From the NCBI RefSeq assembly GCF_003467125.1, contig NZ_QSFA01000018.1:1-51826 (forward strand): 51,826 bases of DNA, in the 5' to 3' direction. Both the position numbers and the translations under genes were made by a program. Source of the stretch: Megasphaera sp. AM44-1BH. Lineage in GTDB: Bacteria; Bacillota; Negativicutes; Veillonellales; Megasphaeraceae. This document shows, piece after piece, positions 15,884 to 24,329 of this stretch (positions are counted from its first letter, which is position 1; the number at the start of each line of letters is the position of its first letter). The notes beneath the pieces were generated by a model that was not told the origin of the DNA, searched no databases, and saw nothing but the letters and a program-made list of their open reading frames with translations.

Positions 15884-17194
15884 ATGAAAACGATTACGAC
15901 AGATGTATTGCAGCAGCTCCGCTCGGCCTATGAGGCGGACACGACAGCTCCTATCCTTCATGCGGCCCTTGCCAAAACAGACATGGCAGGCCTTTCTTAT
16001 GTGCCCGGTGCGGCGGCACGGCTCAAAGGTGCTTTTTCTGTAGAAGTTAAGACAAGAGGAATCACGGCCCAGCAGAAATCTGGCCGTTGCTGGCTTTTTG
16101 CAGCCCTCAATATACTGAGAGAAATCGTGGCAGAACGTTGCCACCTGAATGAATTTGAATTGTCCCAGAATTACCTGTCCTTTTATGACAAACTGGAAAA
16201 GGCCAATAATTTCCTCCAGATGGTCATCAATCATGCCGATGAACCCCTCAAAGGCCAGTGCATGCAGTACATCCTGCGCGGCATGAGCGACGGCGGATAT
16301 TGGTGTGAAGCGGCAGACCTGATAAAAAAATACGGCGTCGTGCCCAAACAGGTGCAACCCGAAACGTATCAGTCGGAACACACAGACCATTTTGTAGCTA
16401 CACTCAATAAGCTCCTGCGAAAAGATGCCATGGAATTGCGGGAACTGGTCCTGGCAGGAAAAGACCCATATGCGCGGAAGCTGGAAATGATGCAGGAAGT
16501 CTACAAAGCCGGATGCATTGCCTTCGGACAACCCGTTGAGATTTTTGATTTCGCTTATCGCGATGCTGACGGTACCTACCATGAAGATCGCAATCTGACA
16601 CCCCAGTCCTTCTATGAGAAATATGTCGGACTGGACATGGACCAGTACGTGCCGGTCATCAATGAACCGACATCGGATAAGCCGATGAATGGGCTGATCC
16701 GGTTCCATGGGACGGAAAATATGGCAGACCGCGATATGATGGCTCTCAATATTCCACAGGAAGAACTGGAAGATCTGTGCATCAAACAGTTGAAAGCCGG
16801 ACAGGCCGTGTGGTTCGCCTGCGATGCCGGTGCGTCCGGTGCGCGCAAAGAAGGCGTATGGGATCCGGACAGCGTACGTTATGAAGCGCTCCTCGGCGGC
16901 TTTTCTACGGACATGCCGAAAGGAAAGAGACTAGAATATAAAAGCAGTTCTGCTACTCACGCTATGATCCTGACAGGTGTTCATTTTGATGAATCGGGCC
17001 ATCCGGACCGCTGGAAAATAGAAAATTCCTGGGGAAAGGACGTGGGGGATAAGGGCTATTTCGTCTGCTCCGAACAGTATTTCAAGGAATTTGTCTATGA
17101 AGCCGTCATCCGCCGGGAACACTTCAGCCCGGCCCAGCTGGATATGCTGAAGAAAGAAGCCGTTGTCATCAACGCCTGGGATGAAGATGTGTAA
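15884..17194 (+). CDS. pepC: Aminopeptidase C (bleomycin hydrolase family C1B)
   Basis: A cytosolic papain-fold cysteine aminopeptidase, 436 residues, the normal size for PepC, which assembles as a hexamer. The catalytic cysteine is in QQKSGRCWLFAALN near residue 65, the histidine in SATHAMILTG near 360 and the asparagine in KIENSWG near 382. ATG 15884 is chosen over the in-frame GTG at 15869 because GTGAGG lies about nine bases before the ATG. It is 13 bases ahead of pepT; the two are probably cotranscribed and share a role in breaking down imported or recycled peptides. Together with the M18 and M20 enzymes the window is rich in peptidases, fitting an amino-acid-fermenting anaerobe. Confidence 0.93.
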   Translation: MKTITTDVLQQLRSAYEADTTAPILHAALAKTDMAGLSYVPGAAARLKGAFSVEVKTRGITAQQKSGRCWLFAALNILREIVAERCHLNEFELSQNYLSFYDKLEKANNFLQMVINHADEPLKGQCMQYILRGMSDGGYWCEAADLIKKYGVVPKQVQPETYQSEHTDHFVATLNKLLRKDAMELRELVLAGKDPYARKLEMMQEVYKAGCIAFGQPVEIFDFAYRDADGTYHEDRNLTPQSFYEKYVGLDMDQYVPVINEPTSDKPMNGLIRFHGTENMADRDMMALNIPQEELEDLCIKQLKAGQAVWFACDAGASGARKEGVWDPDSVRYEALLGGFSTDMPKGKRLEYKSSSATHAMILTGVHFDESGHPDRWKIENSWGKDVGDKGYFVCSEQYFKEFVYEAVIRREHFSPAQLDMLKKEAVVINAWDEDV

Positions 17195-17207
17195 GGGGGA
17201 ATCTGGT

Positions 17208-18452
17208 ATGATAGACAGAGATATTCTGGTAAACCGTTTCATGAAATACGTGTCCTTTGATACACAGTCTGATGAAGACAACAATACAGTCTGCCCGAGT
17301 ACAAAGGGGCAGACTGTATTGGCACAGTATCTGGCGGAGGAACTGCGTCGGATAGGTCTTAGTGATGTGTCTCTCGACGAACATGGCTATGTCATGGCGA
17401 CGCTTCCGGCCAATGGGGCAGAACAGGCTCCTGTAGTGGGTTTTATTTCCCATCTCGATACGAGCCCCGACGCCCCTGGAGGCCCTGTGAAGCCCCGTAT
17501 CGTCACTGCCTATGACGGCGGCGATATCGTCCTCAATCAGGAAGAAAAGATTATCCTGTCCCCGCAGGATTTTCCCGGCCTTCTGGCCTATACGGGGCAG
17601 GATATCATGGTAACCGATGGCAAGACTCTTCTTGGGGGCGATGACAAAGCGGGCATGACGGCTATTGTCAGTGCAGCAGAATACCTGCTCCAACATCGGG
17701 ACATACCCCATGGGACAGTCCGCATCGGCTTTACACCCGATGAAGAAACGGGACGCAGTGCCCTTTTGTTTGATGTGGCAAAATTTGCCGCTGATTTTGC
17801 CTACACCGTAGACGGCGGGGAACTCGGCGGACTGGAATACGAAAACTTTAATGCTGCCAACCCGGTCATTACCTTTTATGGCCGCAGCGTTCATACAGGG
17901 GACGCCAAGGGAAAAATGGTCAATGCCATTTCCCTTGCCTCACAATGGCAGCAGATGCTTCCGGCAGGAGAAAAACCGGAATACACGGAAGGCCGGGAAG
18001 GCTTTTTCCATGTCTATAAAATAAGCGGCGGAGTCGAACAATGTACTCTTCACATGCTCGTCCGCGACCACGACCGGAAACGCTTTGAAGACCGGAAAGA
18101 GTATCTCCGTAACATGGCACGTTTCTTCAATGAAACGTACGGTGATCATACGGTGGACATCAAAGAACACGATGTGTATTACAACATGCTCGACGTTATT
18201 CGTAACGGTCATATGGACGTAGTGGATCTGGCAAAAGATGCCATGAAAGCGGTCGGTGTAACCCCTGTTATAGCACCTATCCGCGGTGGTACGGACGGGG
18301 CCCAGCTTTCCTTCCGGGGGCTGCCCTGTCCCAACCTCTTCACGGGAGGAGCCAATTTCCACGGGCGTTTTGAATACCTGCCGCTGGATTCTCTGAAAAA
18401 ATCCTGCGAAACGGTCATAGAAATCATCAAATTAGCAGGTGTTGCTCATTGA
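17208..18452 (+). CDS. pepT: Peptidase T (tripeptide aminopeptidase)
   Basis: A di-zinc M20B tripeptidase of 414 residues that removes N-terminal residues from tripeptides in the cytosol. Metal and catalytic motifs: FISHLDTSPD near 80 (His, Asp), LLGGDDKAGMTA near 142, FTPDEETG near 175 with the catalytic glutamate pair, VDGGELGG near 200, and IRGGTDGAQLS near 350; a C-terminal histidine is in GGANFHGRFE. ATG 17208 follows AAGGGGGA. It lies 13 bases after pepC and is converged on by the LarA-like gene, whose stop codon is one base away. Confidence 0.95.
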   Translation: MIDRDILVNRFMKYVSFDTQSDEDNNTVCPSTKGQTVLAQYLAEELRRIGLSDVSLDEHGYVMATLPANGAEQAPVVGFISHLDTSPDAPGGPVKPRIVTAYDGGDIVLNQEEKIILSPQDFPGLLAYTGQDIMVTDGKTLLGGDDKAGMTAIVSAAEYLLQHRDIPHGTVRIGFTPDEETGRSALLFDVAKFAADFAYTVDGGELGGLEYENFNAANPVITFYGRSVHTGDAKGKMVNAISLASQWQQMLPAGEKPEYTEGREGFFHVYKISGGVEQCTLHMLVRDHDRKRFEDRKEYLRNMARFFNETYGDHTVDIKEHDVYYNMLDVIRNGHMDVVDLAKDAMKAVGVTPVIAPIRGGTDGAQLSFRGLPCPNLFTGGANFHGRFEYLPLDSLKKSCETVIEIIKLAGVAH

Positions 18453-18453
18453 C

Positions 18454-19752
18454 TTACCAGAGATTATCTTCTTCATTGAATTTCCAGTCATAGGGATCCG
18501 AAATGACTTCCATGGCGGGAGTGTTCTGGATATCGGGGATGCAGGCGACGGAGCATTCCAGTTCATTCAGGGAAATCGTATTTTTGATGCGGACGACTTT
18601 GGCCTGTGCCGGGTCAGGCAGGAAGGAATGGGCAATGGCCATTTCAATGGCATCTTTATCGCTATTGGCGTATAGTGGCATAGCGCCCATGTGGAACGAT
18701 TTCGCTGTGATAATATTTGTATAGGTCATGGCAAAATCGATTTTATTGACAAAGCGATAGCTGATAATATCGGCTACACCAGCACCGGTTGCGTTGCCGT
18801 GGGCCTTTTCTGTAATATCGAGCAGGACGATTTTTTCGATATCCGGTGCCAGTTTGTGAAAACCAGCAAACTGGCTTTCCCGTTCGGTACGGCCCGTTAC
18901 GTTGGGGTCCATGCCGGCCCCACTGATTTCCTTGCCGACTTCATCGATGATGAGAACGTCGATACGGGGCAACAGAAGGTGAGGCATTTCTGTCCGTGCC
19001 AGCTGCTGCAGGCGGGCATCTTCCTGGAATAAACGGGGCGTCGGGATGACTTCCAGATGGCCAATATGATCGGAGGGACTCTGGGTCAGTCCGACGGAGA
19101 AGAATACACGCACTTTTTTCAGGAAGGCTTCCGACACGCGTTCCAGATTTTCACCGAAGTGATCATAGCCCAGGGAATGAAATGCGCTGGCGCCACGGTG
19201 TTTTCCTACTCCGATGCAGATCATTTTTAAGAGGCCTGATTCATGGGGCGCTTTGAAGTGTGTATGCGGTTTGATTTTGTTGAACAGAATGATTCCGTCG
19301 GCTTCGTAAGCGGCTTTGTCACAATAAACTGGCATGCCATTGGAGAGCTGGTCTACCTGTACCGTTTCCATGGTAGAGATGACTGGCACGCCGAGGTACT
19401 CTTCACAGATGCCGAACTGGGCCAGATGCTGTTTCTGTCCTTCTGCTGTTGCACCGGCATGACTGCCCATGGCAGGGAAAATAAACGGGCTGGCTCCCCA
19501 TTCCTGCAGCTGGCGGCACAACAAGCGGAGCAGTTCTTTGTAATATGGTACGCCCCGGCTGCCGGCTGTGATGCCAATACGCTGGCCTTTTACAGCCGGA
19601 GCCAGTTCGCCCGCATGGGCCGAGAGCTGCTTTTGCAATTCGCCTACGGGATCGGTCAGGTAGTCATCGGGGAAGGTCTGACGGACGCGGACCATATGGG
19701 GAATCGTGATGCCATCAGTGAGTGACTTTTTGTCGAGCTTTGGAAACTTCAT
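18454..19752 (-). CDS. LarA-like nickel-pincer isomerase family protein (DUF2088)
   Basis: A protein of 432 residues with a lactate-racemase-type N-terminal fold (DUF2088/LarA_N). Signs are GITAGSRGVP near 68, AMGSHAGAT near 100 and the KPHTHFKAPHESGLLKM stretch near 170, which carries the lysine and histidines expected for a covalently bound nickel-pincer cofactor. Family members racemise or epimerise alpha-hydroxy acids, but this subgroup differs from true LarA and its substrate is unknown. No larB, larC or larE is in the window, so cofactor synthesis must be elsewhere. ATG 19752 follows AAAGGAGGT; upstream, TATACT (minus, 19837-19842) preceded by TG is an extended -10 promoter. Confidence 0.75.
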   Translation of the reverse strand: MKFPKLDKKSLTDGITIPHMVRVRQTFPDDYLTDPVGELQKQLSAHAGELAPAVKGQRIGITAGSRGVPYYKELLRLLCRQLQEWGASPFIFPAMGSHAGATAEGQKQHLAQFGICEEYLGVPVISTMETVQVDQLSNGMPVYCDKAAYEADGIILFNKIKPHTHFKAPHESGLLKMICIGVGKHRGASAFHSLGYDHFGENLERVSEAFLKKVRVFFSVGLTQSPSDHIGHLEVIPTPRLFQEDARLQQLARTEMPHLLLPRIDVLIIDEVGKEISGAGMDPNVTGRTERESQFAGFHKLAPDIEKIVLLDITEKAHGNATGAGVADIISYRFVNKIDFAMTYTNIITAKSFHMGAMPLYANSDKDAIEMAIAHSFLPDPAQAKVVRIKNTISLNELECSVACIPDIQNTPAMEVISDPYDWKFNEEDNLW

Positions 19753-19836
19753 AAGTAGGACCTCCTTTGCGGTATTCCCGGTAAACGGGAACGGGGATGC
19801 AACGATGAGAACACGAACGATGAGTTCTTTACTTAT

Positions 19837-19842
19837 AGTATA
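19837..19842 (-). promoter_or_regulatory. Extended -10 promoter for LarA-like gene
   Basis: On the minus strand it reads TGGTATACT. No clear -35 is visible, as expected for an extended -10 promoter. The transcript would have a leader of about 80 bases. Confidence 0.4.
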
Positions 19843-19878
19843 CCACCGGTTCATAGAACTATGATAAAAAAGTATAGA

Positions 19879-19983
19879 TCAGACACCTGCCTTGACAAGA
19901 ACGGCTATCAGAAGGTATGCAAAAAAGACTGTCCAGCGAATATGGGAAATGATTCGCAGGGCAGCCTTTGACAGGTTTTTCAT
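19879..19983 (-). CDS. Possible 34-residue small membrane protein
   Basis: A short open frame begins 15 bases after the MerR stop on the same strand. It encodes a basic N-terminus (MKNLSKAALRIISHIR) and then one hydrophobic segment (WTVFFAYLLIAVLV). This basic-then-hydrophobic layout is typical of small single-pass membrane proteins. No good Shine-Dalgarno is visible before the ATG, so translation would rely on coupling to the MerR gene. I do not recognise a family. It may be real or chance. Confidence 0.35.
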   Translation of the reverse strand: MKNLSKAALRIISHIRWTVFFAYLLIAVLVKAGV

Positions 19984-19998
19984 ATTTCTATTAATGTA

Positions 19999-20346
19999 CT
20001 ATGATTCATCGAGAAGACGAAGTTTGGTATCGAGGCGATCCAGTGCCTCCTGTATATGGTTCATTTTTTCAGTCAGACGTTGCTTTTCCTGCAGGAGTAT
20101 TTTCCGACGGGCCAGATGGGTGTCACTGTCCTGACGATATAATTTCAAATACGCTGCCAGACCTTCGATGGAAACGTCGGCGGCACGCATGCATTTGATG
20201 AACGCAATATTGGCACAATTTTCTTCAGAATATTCACGGATGCCGTTCTTATTGCGTGGCACTTGGCTGATGAGGCCGATGCGTTCATAATATCGCAATG
20301 TATCAGGGGTCAGATTGTACTTTTCACTGACTTCTTTGATCTTCAA
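19999..20346 (-). CDS. MerR family transcriptional regulator
   Basis: A regulator of 115 residues with the MerR winged helix at the N-terminus (KIKEVSEKYNLTPDTLRYYE, then GLISQVPRNKNGIREYSEE) and a dimerising coiled coil from about 80 (LLQEKQRLTEKMNHIQEALD). No conserved cysteines follow, so it is not a metal sensor; it resembles the stress or adhR-like group. A TTG start at 20346 is proposed because AGAGGTGAT precedes it properly; the longer frame's GTG (20355) falls inside that ribosome site. No obvious target gene is adjacent except the candidate small membrane protein. Confidence 0.85.
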   Translation of the reverse strand: MKIKEVSEKYNLTPDTLRYYERIGLISQVPRNKNGIREYSEENCANIAFIKCMRAADVSIEGLAAYLKLYRQDSDTHLARRKILLQEKQRLTEKMNHIQEALDRLDTKLRLLDES

Positions 20347-20445
20347 TGATATCACCTCTTATTCCGTATTATAAATGATGGAGTGAAGTATAAGTCAACG
20401 GGTCTTTTTGTGTTATTTTTTATCGGAAACAGTCCGGAAATATCC

Positions 20446-20474
20446 TTGACAAGGGCCGGGGAATCGCTTACAAT
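20446..20474 (+). promoter_or_regulatory. rplU operon promoter
   Basis: A consensus TTGACA (20446-20451), 17-base spacer and TACAAT (20469-20474): the strongest sigma-70 promoter in the window, as expected for ribosomal protein genes. Confidence 0.75.
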
Positions 20475-20480
20475 ATAAAG

Positions 20481-20575
20481 GTCGTAGCATGCACAAGTGG
20501 CTAGGCAGATAAGCCGCATGAAGAGGCATACAAGTCCGCAAGGCGCCGAATTCAGCGAGTATATTGATGAGGAGG
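20481..20575 (+). ncRNA. Ribosomal protein L21 leader
   Basis: A structured 5' leader between the promoter and rplU. It contains paired segments such as GGCAGATAAGCC and the AGTCCGCAAGGCGCCGAATTC region seen in Firmicute L21 leader RNAs, which are thought to bind L21 for autogenous control. Assigned from position and general resemblance; boundaries are approximate. Confidence 0.6.
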
Positions 20576-20582
20576 TGTCACT

Positions 20583-20894
20583 ATGTACGCTATTATCAAA
20601 ACCGGTGGAAAACAGTATCGCGTTCAGGAAGGAGACAACATTTTTGTTGAAAAACTCGCCAGCGATGTGGATTCCGAAGTCGTATTCGACCAGGTACTGG
20701 CTGTCGTCAACGACGGAGACGTTAAAGTAGGTTCTCCTGTTGTCGAAGGTGCCAAAGTTACAGCTAAAGTATTGGAACAGGGCAAAGAAAAGAAAGTCCT
20801 CGTTTTCAAATACAAAGCTAAATCCGACTATCGTCGTCGTCAGGGCCATCGTCAGCCTTACACGAAAGTCGTCATTGAAAAGATTGAAGGCTAA
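20583..20894 (+). CDS. rplU: 50S ribosomal protein L21
   Basis: Bacterial L21, 103 residues, the standard length. It starts MYAIIKTGGKQYRVQEGD and has the C-terminal KAKSDYRRRQGHRQPYTKV that contacts 23S rRNA. GAGGAGGTG precedes the ATG. The stop overlaps the prp start, and rpmA follows: the conserved Firmicute rplU-prp-rpmA operon. Confidence 0.98.
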   Translation: MYAIIKTGGKQYRVQEGDNIFVEKLASDVDSEVVFDQVLAVVNDGDVKVGSPVVEGAKVTAKVLEQGKEKKVLVFKYKAKSDYRRRQGHRQPYTKVVIEKIEG

Positions 20895-21199
20895 TGATTA
20901 CCATTGCATTACAGCAGGATGAACAACAGCGTTACAGTGGTTTCTGTATTTCCGGTCATGCCGAATCGGCAGATGAGGGATATGATCTCGTCTGTGCTGC
21001 CGTCTCCGTCCTGGCCCAGACTGCCTTTTTAGGCCTGTGTCATTACGGGAAGAAACCGGCATATGAACAGCGGGAAGGGTATTTTTCCATACGCCTTGCC
21101 GAACAGAATGAAACGACGCAGGTCATCCTGGAAACGATGGTTCTTGGTTTAGAAGAAATTGTGCGACAGTATGGACAATACGTCGTATTTGACTCATAG
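20894..21199 (+). CDS. prp: Ribosomal-processing cysteine protease Prp
   Basis: A cysteine protease (formerly YsxB), 101 residues, that removes the N-terminal extension of ribosomal protein L27 in Firmicutes and some relatives. The catalytic histidine is in SGHAESADEGYD near residue 22 and the cysteine in LVCAAVSVLAQT near 34. The ATG overlaps the rplU stop (TAATG), giving tight coupling. Its substrate is encoded directly downstream with a matching cleavage motif. Confidence 0.95.
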   Translation: MITIALQQDEQQRYSGFCISGHAESADEGYDLVCAAVSVLAQTAFLGLCHYGKKPAYEQREGYFSIRLAEQNETTQVILETMVLGLEEIVRQYGQYVVFDS

Positions 21200-21218
21200 A
21201 AGTCAGGAGGTGAACGTA

Positions 21219-21509
21219 ATGTTCAAATTTGATTTACAGCTGTTTGCCCATAAAAAAGGGGTAGGTAGTACACGTAACGGCCGTGACAGCGAATCCAAAC
21301 GCCTTGGCGTCAAATGCCATGACGGTGTTATCGTTAAAGCCGGCAACATCATCGTTCGCCAGCGCGGCACTCACTTCCATCCGGGCACGAACGTAGGCAT
21401 CGGCAAAGATGATACGTTATTCGCCACGGCTGCTGGTAAAGTTGCTTTTGAACGTGCTGGTAAATACAACCGGAAAGTCAGCGTTTACCCGGTTGAAGCC
21501 GAAGCATAA
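21219..21509 (+). CDS. rpmA: 50S ribosomal protein L27 with Prp-cleaved extension
   Basis: L27 of 96 residues. It begins MFKFDLQLFAHKKGVG: the Firmicute N-terminal extension ends at the Prp site (after LQLF), leaving AHKKG as the mature N-terminus that reaches the peptidyl-transferase centre. The rest (GRDSESKRLGVK, QRGTHFHPG) is standard. ATG 21219 follows AGGAGGTGA, and an upstream in-frame extension is rejected. A terminator follows. Confidence 0.97.
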   Translation: MFKFDLQLFAHKKGVGSTRNGRDSESKRLGVKCHDGVIVKAGNIIVRQRGTHFHPGTNVGIGKDDTLFATAAGKVAFERAGKYNRKVSVYPVEAEA

Positions 21510-21525
21510 TCAGACAGGCTCATAC

Positions 21526-21576
21526 GAAAGAGAGTTTTTCCTTGTAGTTCATCTTTAAGGGAGACTCTCTTTTTTT
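21526..21576 (+). terminator. rpmA terminator
   Basis: AAGAGAGT pairs with ACTCTCTT and is followed by a run of T. Confidence 0.75.
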
Positions 21577-21625
21577 GCTGTCATTATAAGTTATTTTTTT
21601 CACTAATTTTAGAAAAAATCTATTG

Positions 21626-21654
21626 TCAAATGGCCCGTTCTATGCTAAACTATG
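21626..21654 (+). promoter_or_regulatory. Promoter of the ECF S-component gene
   Basis: TTGTCA and TAAACT are separated by 17 bases, directly upstream of the structured leader. Confidence 0.45.
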
Positions 21655-21657
21655 CAA

Positions 21658-21790
21658 AGTGCCAGAGGGTCGTGAAACAAAGGGCTGGTCAGTATCCACG
21701 ACGAGCTGAACCGAAGCTTCCACGACATGAGGACACACATTTTTTGTTACGACTTATATCCCATGAGCAGGCGGGAGTAAGAACGGAGGA
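21658..21790 (+). ncRNA. Structured leader, possible riboswitch of unknown class
   Basis: About 140 bases lie between the promoter and the ECF transporter gene. GTCGTG (21669-21674) can pair with CACGAC at 21697-21702 or with the second CACGAC at 21721-21726, so two exclusive folds are possible. A T-run (near 21741) follows. It does not match the TPP, cobalamin, FMN, THF or preQ1 consensus features that I can recall. Vitamin-uptake genes often carry such switches; this assignment is inference. Confidence 0.35.
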
Positions 21791-21799
21791 GAATTTCAT

Positions 21800-22420
21800 A
21801 TGGAAAAAGTAAAAACGTTACCTGGGCAGCATCAGTTCATGAGTGTACGGCAGCTTACGGTTGCCGGTTTTCTGTCGGCCATTACCATCTTTCTGGGCCT
21901 TACAGGATACGGTTTCATTCCCCTGATTATCATGAATGCGACCATTCTGCACATCCCGACGATTATCGGCAGTATTTCTGCAGGGCGCCGCGTCGGTATG
22001 ATCGTCGGTTTCATGTTCGGACTGTTTTCGTTCATCCGTACGCTGCAGGCACCGAGTGCTCTTCTGATGTTTGCCGTACAGTACAGTATCGTAGCAGACG
22101 CTTTCATCTGCATCATACCGCGTATCATGATTGGTGTCGTTGCTTATGAATTGTACAAGCACCTGAAAATCCGCGAAGTTGCCCGCGTCGCTGTGACGGC
22201 TGTCGTTACGACGGTCTGCCATACGGTCATGTTCCTCGGATCCTTTACGGCTATCGTCGGTGTTCCTTATGCGGAAGCACACGGCATTACCCTGGCTAAC
22301 GTTTTCAATATCATGGCCGGGATTACTGTCGTCAACGGCATTCCTGAAGCCATCGTTTCGGGCCTCATCGTTACGCCGATTGTCATGGCGCTTCATCGTT
22401 CCGGTCTGAAAGTACAATAA
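21800..22420 (+). CDS. ECF transporter S component (PanT-like)
   Basis: The substrate-binding membrane subunit of an energy-coupling-factor vitamin importer, 206 residues with about six transmembrane helices. It fits the PF12822-type family: LTVAGFLSAITIFLGLTGYG at the start, then MNATILHIPTIIGSISAGRRVG and GFMFGLFSFIR. This pattern is seen in S components annotated for pantothenate or related molecules. The true substrate is not readable. The EcfA/A'/T module is not in the window and must be shared from elsewhere. CGGAGGAG precedes the ATG. A long leader with alternative pairings stands upstream, and a terminator follows at once, so the gene is monocistronic. Confidence 0.82.
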   Translation: MEKVKTLPGQHQFMSVRQLTVAGFLSAITIFLGLTGYGFIPLIIMNATILHIPTIIGSISAGRRVGMIVGFMFGLFSFIRTLQAPSALLMFAVQYSIVADAFICIIPRIMIGVVAYELYKHLKIREVARVAVTAVVTTVCHTVMFLGSFTAIVGVPYAEAHGITLANVFNIMAGITVVNGIPEAIVSGLIVTPIVMALHRSGLKVQ

Positions 22421-22436
22421 GTACAGACACATCTCT

Positions 22437-22471
22437 GCCAGCCTGGCCAGTTACCGGGCTGGCTTTTTTTC
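22437..22471 (+). terminator. ECF S-component terminator
   Basis: GCCAGCCTGG and CCGGGCTGGC form a stem followed by seven T. Confidence 0.85.
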
Positions 22472-22532
22472 TTCACGTCCGACGGCCTTTGTAGTATAAT
22501 TTACATATACAGTATTGATAAAGGACTAATTC

Positions 22533-24329
22533 ATGAAGACACTTCTTACGACATTAAATGCTAAATACGTTCAATCATCCCTGGCCTTGCGATGCCTGCG
22601 CACTGCCTGCCGTCATGCCGGACGCACGGATGTAGTAACGGCAGAATATACGATTAATCACAATGCCTATGACATTTTGCGCCATATTTACCAGTTCCAT
22701 GCAGAAGTCATCGGCTTTTCGTGTTATATCTGGAATATAGAAATGACCTGCCGCATCATCACTCTCATCCGTCAGGTCATGCCCCATGTCTGTATCTTCG
22801 TAGGCGGCCCGGAAGTATCGTATACCGCCCGGGATGTCCTCGCTGATCACCCCGATATCGATTACGTCCTTCAGGGAGAAGGCGAAGTCATCGTACCGGC
22901 ATTCCTGCAGGCTCTGGACGAAGGCCGTGATGGCACGGACATTCCCGGCGTTCTGGGACGTGTGGCGGGAGAGATACGGGGCAATGAAACCTTTGCCGAA
23001 ATAGCTGATCTCGATACCCTGCCTTTTCCCTATGAAGGAGAGGATTTCAGCAAGCTTGCCCATAAAATCATCTATTATGAAAGTTCCCGGGGCTGTCCTT
23101 TTCATTGCCAATACTGCCTGTCCGGAATGAGCGATGCGGTCCGCTTCCGCTCCGTGCCGCTGGTCCTGTCCGAACTGGAGCAGTTCGTTGCAGCCGGTGT
23201 CCATCAGGTGAAATTCGTAGACCGGACGTTTAACTGCAATCCCCGTCATCACCGGCCCCTCATCGAATACATGATCCACGTGCAGCAGCCGGTCAATTTC
23301 CACCTTGAAATTGAACCGGGCGTCCTTACCGATGATGACTTGGAACTGCTGGCCCAGGCTCCGAAAGGGCGGATCCAGCTGGAAATGGGCATCCAGTCTA
23401 CGTATGAACCGACGCTGAAGGCCATTCACCGTCACAATGACTGGCCACGGATTACGGCTATCATGAAGAAGCTGACGGCCCTTCATACGATGCATCTCCA
23501 TCTCGACCTGATTGTGGGACTGCCGTATGAAGATTACGATCATCTGCAGCAGTCGTTCAACGATATCTATGCCCTGCGGCCGGACAAACTCCAGATCGGT
23601 TTTTTGAAACTGCTCAAAGGCTCGGGCATCCGCCGCGATTATCCCGATGATTACCGCTATGACCCGTGTGGTCCCTATGAAGTCCTTGAAACGACCTGGC
23701 TTTCCTATGAAAAGGTGCAGTTTCTCAAAGTTCTGGAAGACGTATTCGAACGGACTTATAATTCAGGGAAATTTTTCTATACCCTGCGCTATCTGGAACG
23801 GTTTTACCCGGACAATATATTCCGCCTCTATGAAGCCATGACCTGGTCCTGGCTGAAAGCCGGCAATGACCGCATCGCTGTGGCCGATAAAGCTCTCTGC
23901 CAGTTCCTCTGGGATTTCATCTGTCACGACGGGCAGATTCCCGCGTCAGCTCATGCGGTTCTGCAGGAATTGCTGTCCCTCGATATGCTGATTACCTTCC
24001 GCTTCCGCCTGTTGCCGGACTTTCTCGGCTGGCAGGAAGCGCCGCGCAAGGATACGGACAGCTTGTTCCGTGAAGAAACAAGGCTTCGCCAGTATACGGG
24101 AGATTACCGCTTTACCAACTGGCGGGATATCAAAATGCGTTACCGTATCTGGCCTGTCAGCGAGGAGACAAAAGATGAATTATCACGCTATTGCCCGGCA
24201 CCGGACGGCGTGGCCTGGATCATCGCAGCCAGAAACGACGAAGGCGTATCTTGGCAGATGATGCCGGCAGTATCGCCAGAATGGGAGCAGACAGAGGACA
24301 GACGAAAGGATTGCCATGGAACGATATAA
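22533..24329 (+). CDS. B12-binding-domain radical SAM protein
   Basis: A protein of 598 residues. The N-terminal ~150 residues form a cobalamin-binding-type Rossmann domain (LTTLNAKYVQSSLALRCLR, then CIFVGGPEVSY and VLQGEGE). The radical SAM cluster motif CPFHCQYC lies near 190, followed by the TIM-barrel core with VKFVDRTFNCNP and LEIEPGVL. The C-terminal third resembles the DUF4080 region of this group. It is an Elp3/MiaB-related enzyme of unknown reaction. The following radical SAM gene overlaps its end by 14 bases, so the two are translationally coupled. Confidence 0.87.
   Translation: MKTLLTTLNAKYVQSSLALRCLRTACRHAGRTDVVTAEYTINHNAYDILRHIYQFHAEVIGFSCYIWNIEMTCRIITLIRQVMPHVCIFVGGPEVSYTARDVLADHPDIDYVLQGEGEVIVPAFLQALDEGRDGTDIPGVLGRVAGEIRGNETFAEIADLDTLPFPYEGEDFSKLAHKIIYYESSRGCPFHCQYCLSGMSDAVRFRSVPLVLSELEQFVAAGVHQVKFVDRTFNCNPRHHRPLIEYMIHVQQPVNFHLEIEPGVLTDDDLELLAQAPKGRIQLEMGIQSTYEPTLKAIHRHNDWPRITAIMKKLTALHTMHLHLDLIVGLPYEDYDHLQQSFNDIYALRPDKLQIGFLKLLKGSGIRRDYPDDYRYDPCGPYEVLETTWLSYEKVQFLKVLEDVFERTYNSGKFFYTLRYLERFYPDNIFRLYEAMTWSWLKAGNDRIAVADKALCQFLWDFICHDGQIPASAHAVLQELLSLDMLITFRFRLLPDFLGWQEAPRKDTDSLFREETRLRQYTGDYRFTNWRDIKMRYRIWPVSEETKDELSRYCPAPDGVAWIIAARNDEGVSWQMMPAVSPEWEQTEDRRKDCHGTI

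Noticed and set aside
21630..21812. A 60-codon plus-strand frame before the ECF gene
   Set aside because: It begins within the promoter and overlaps the start of the ECF gene; the bases are better explained as an RNA leader.
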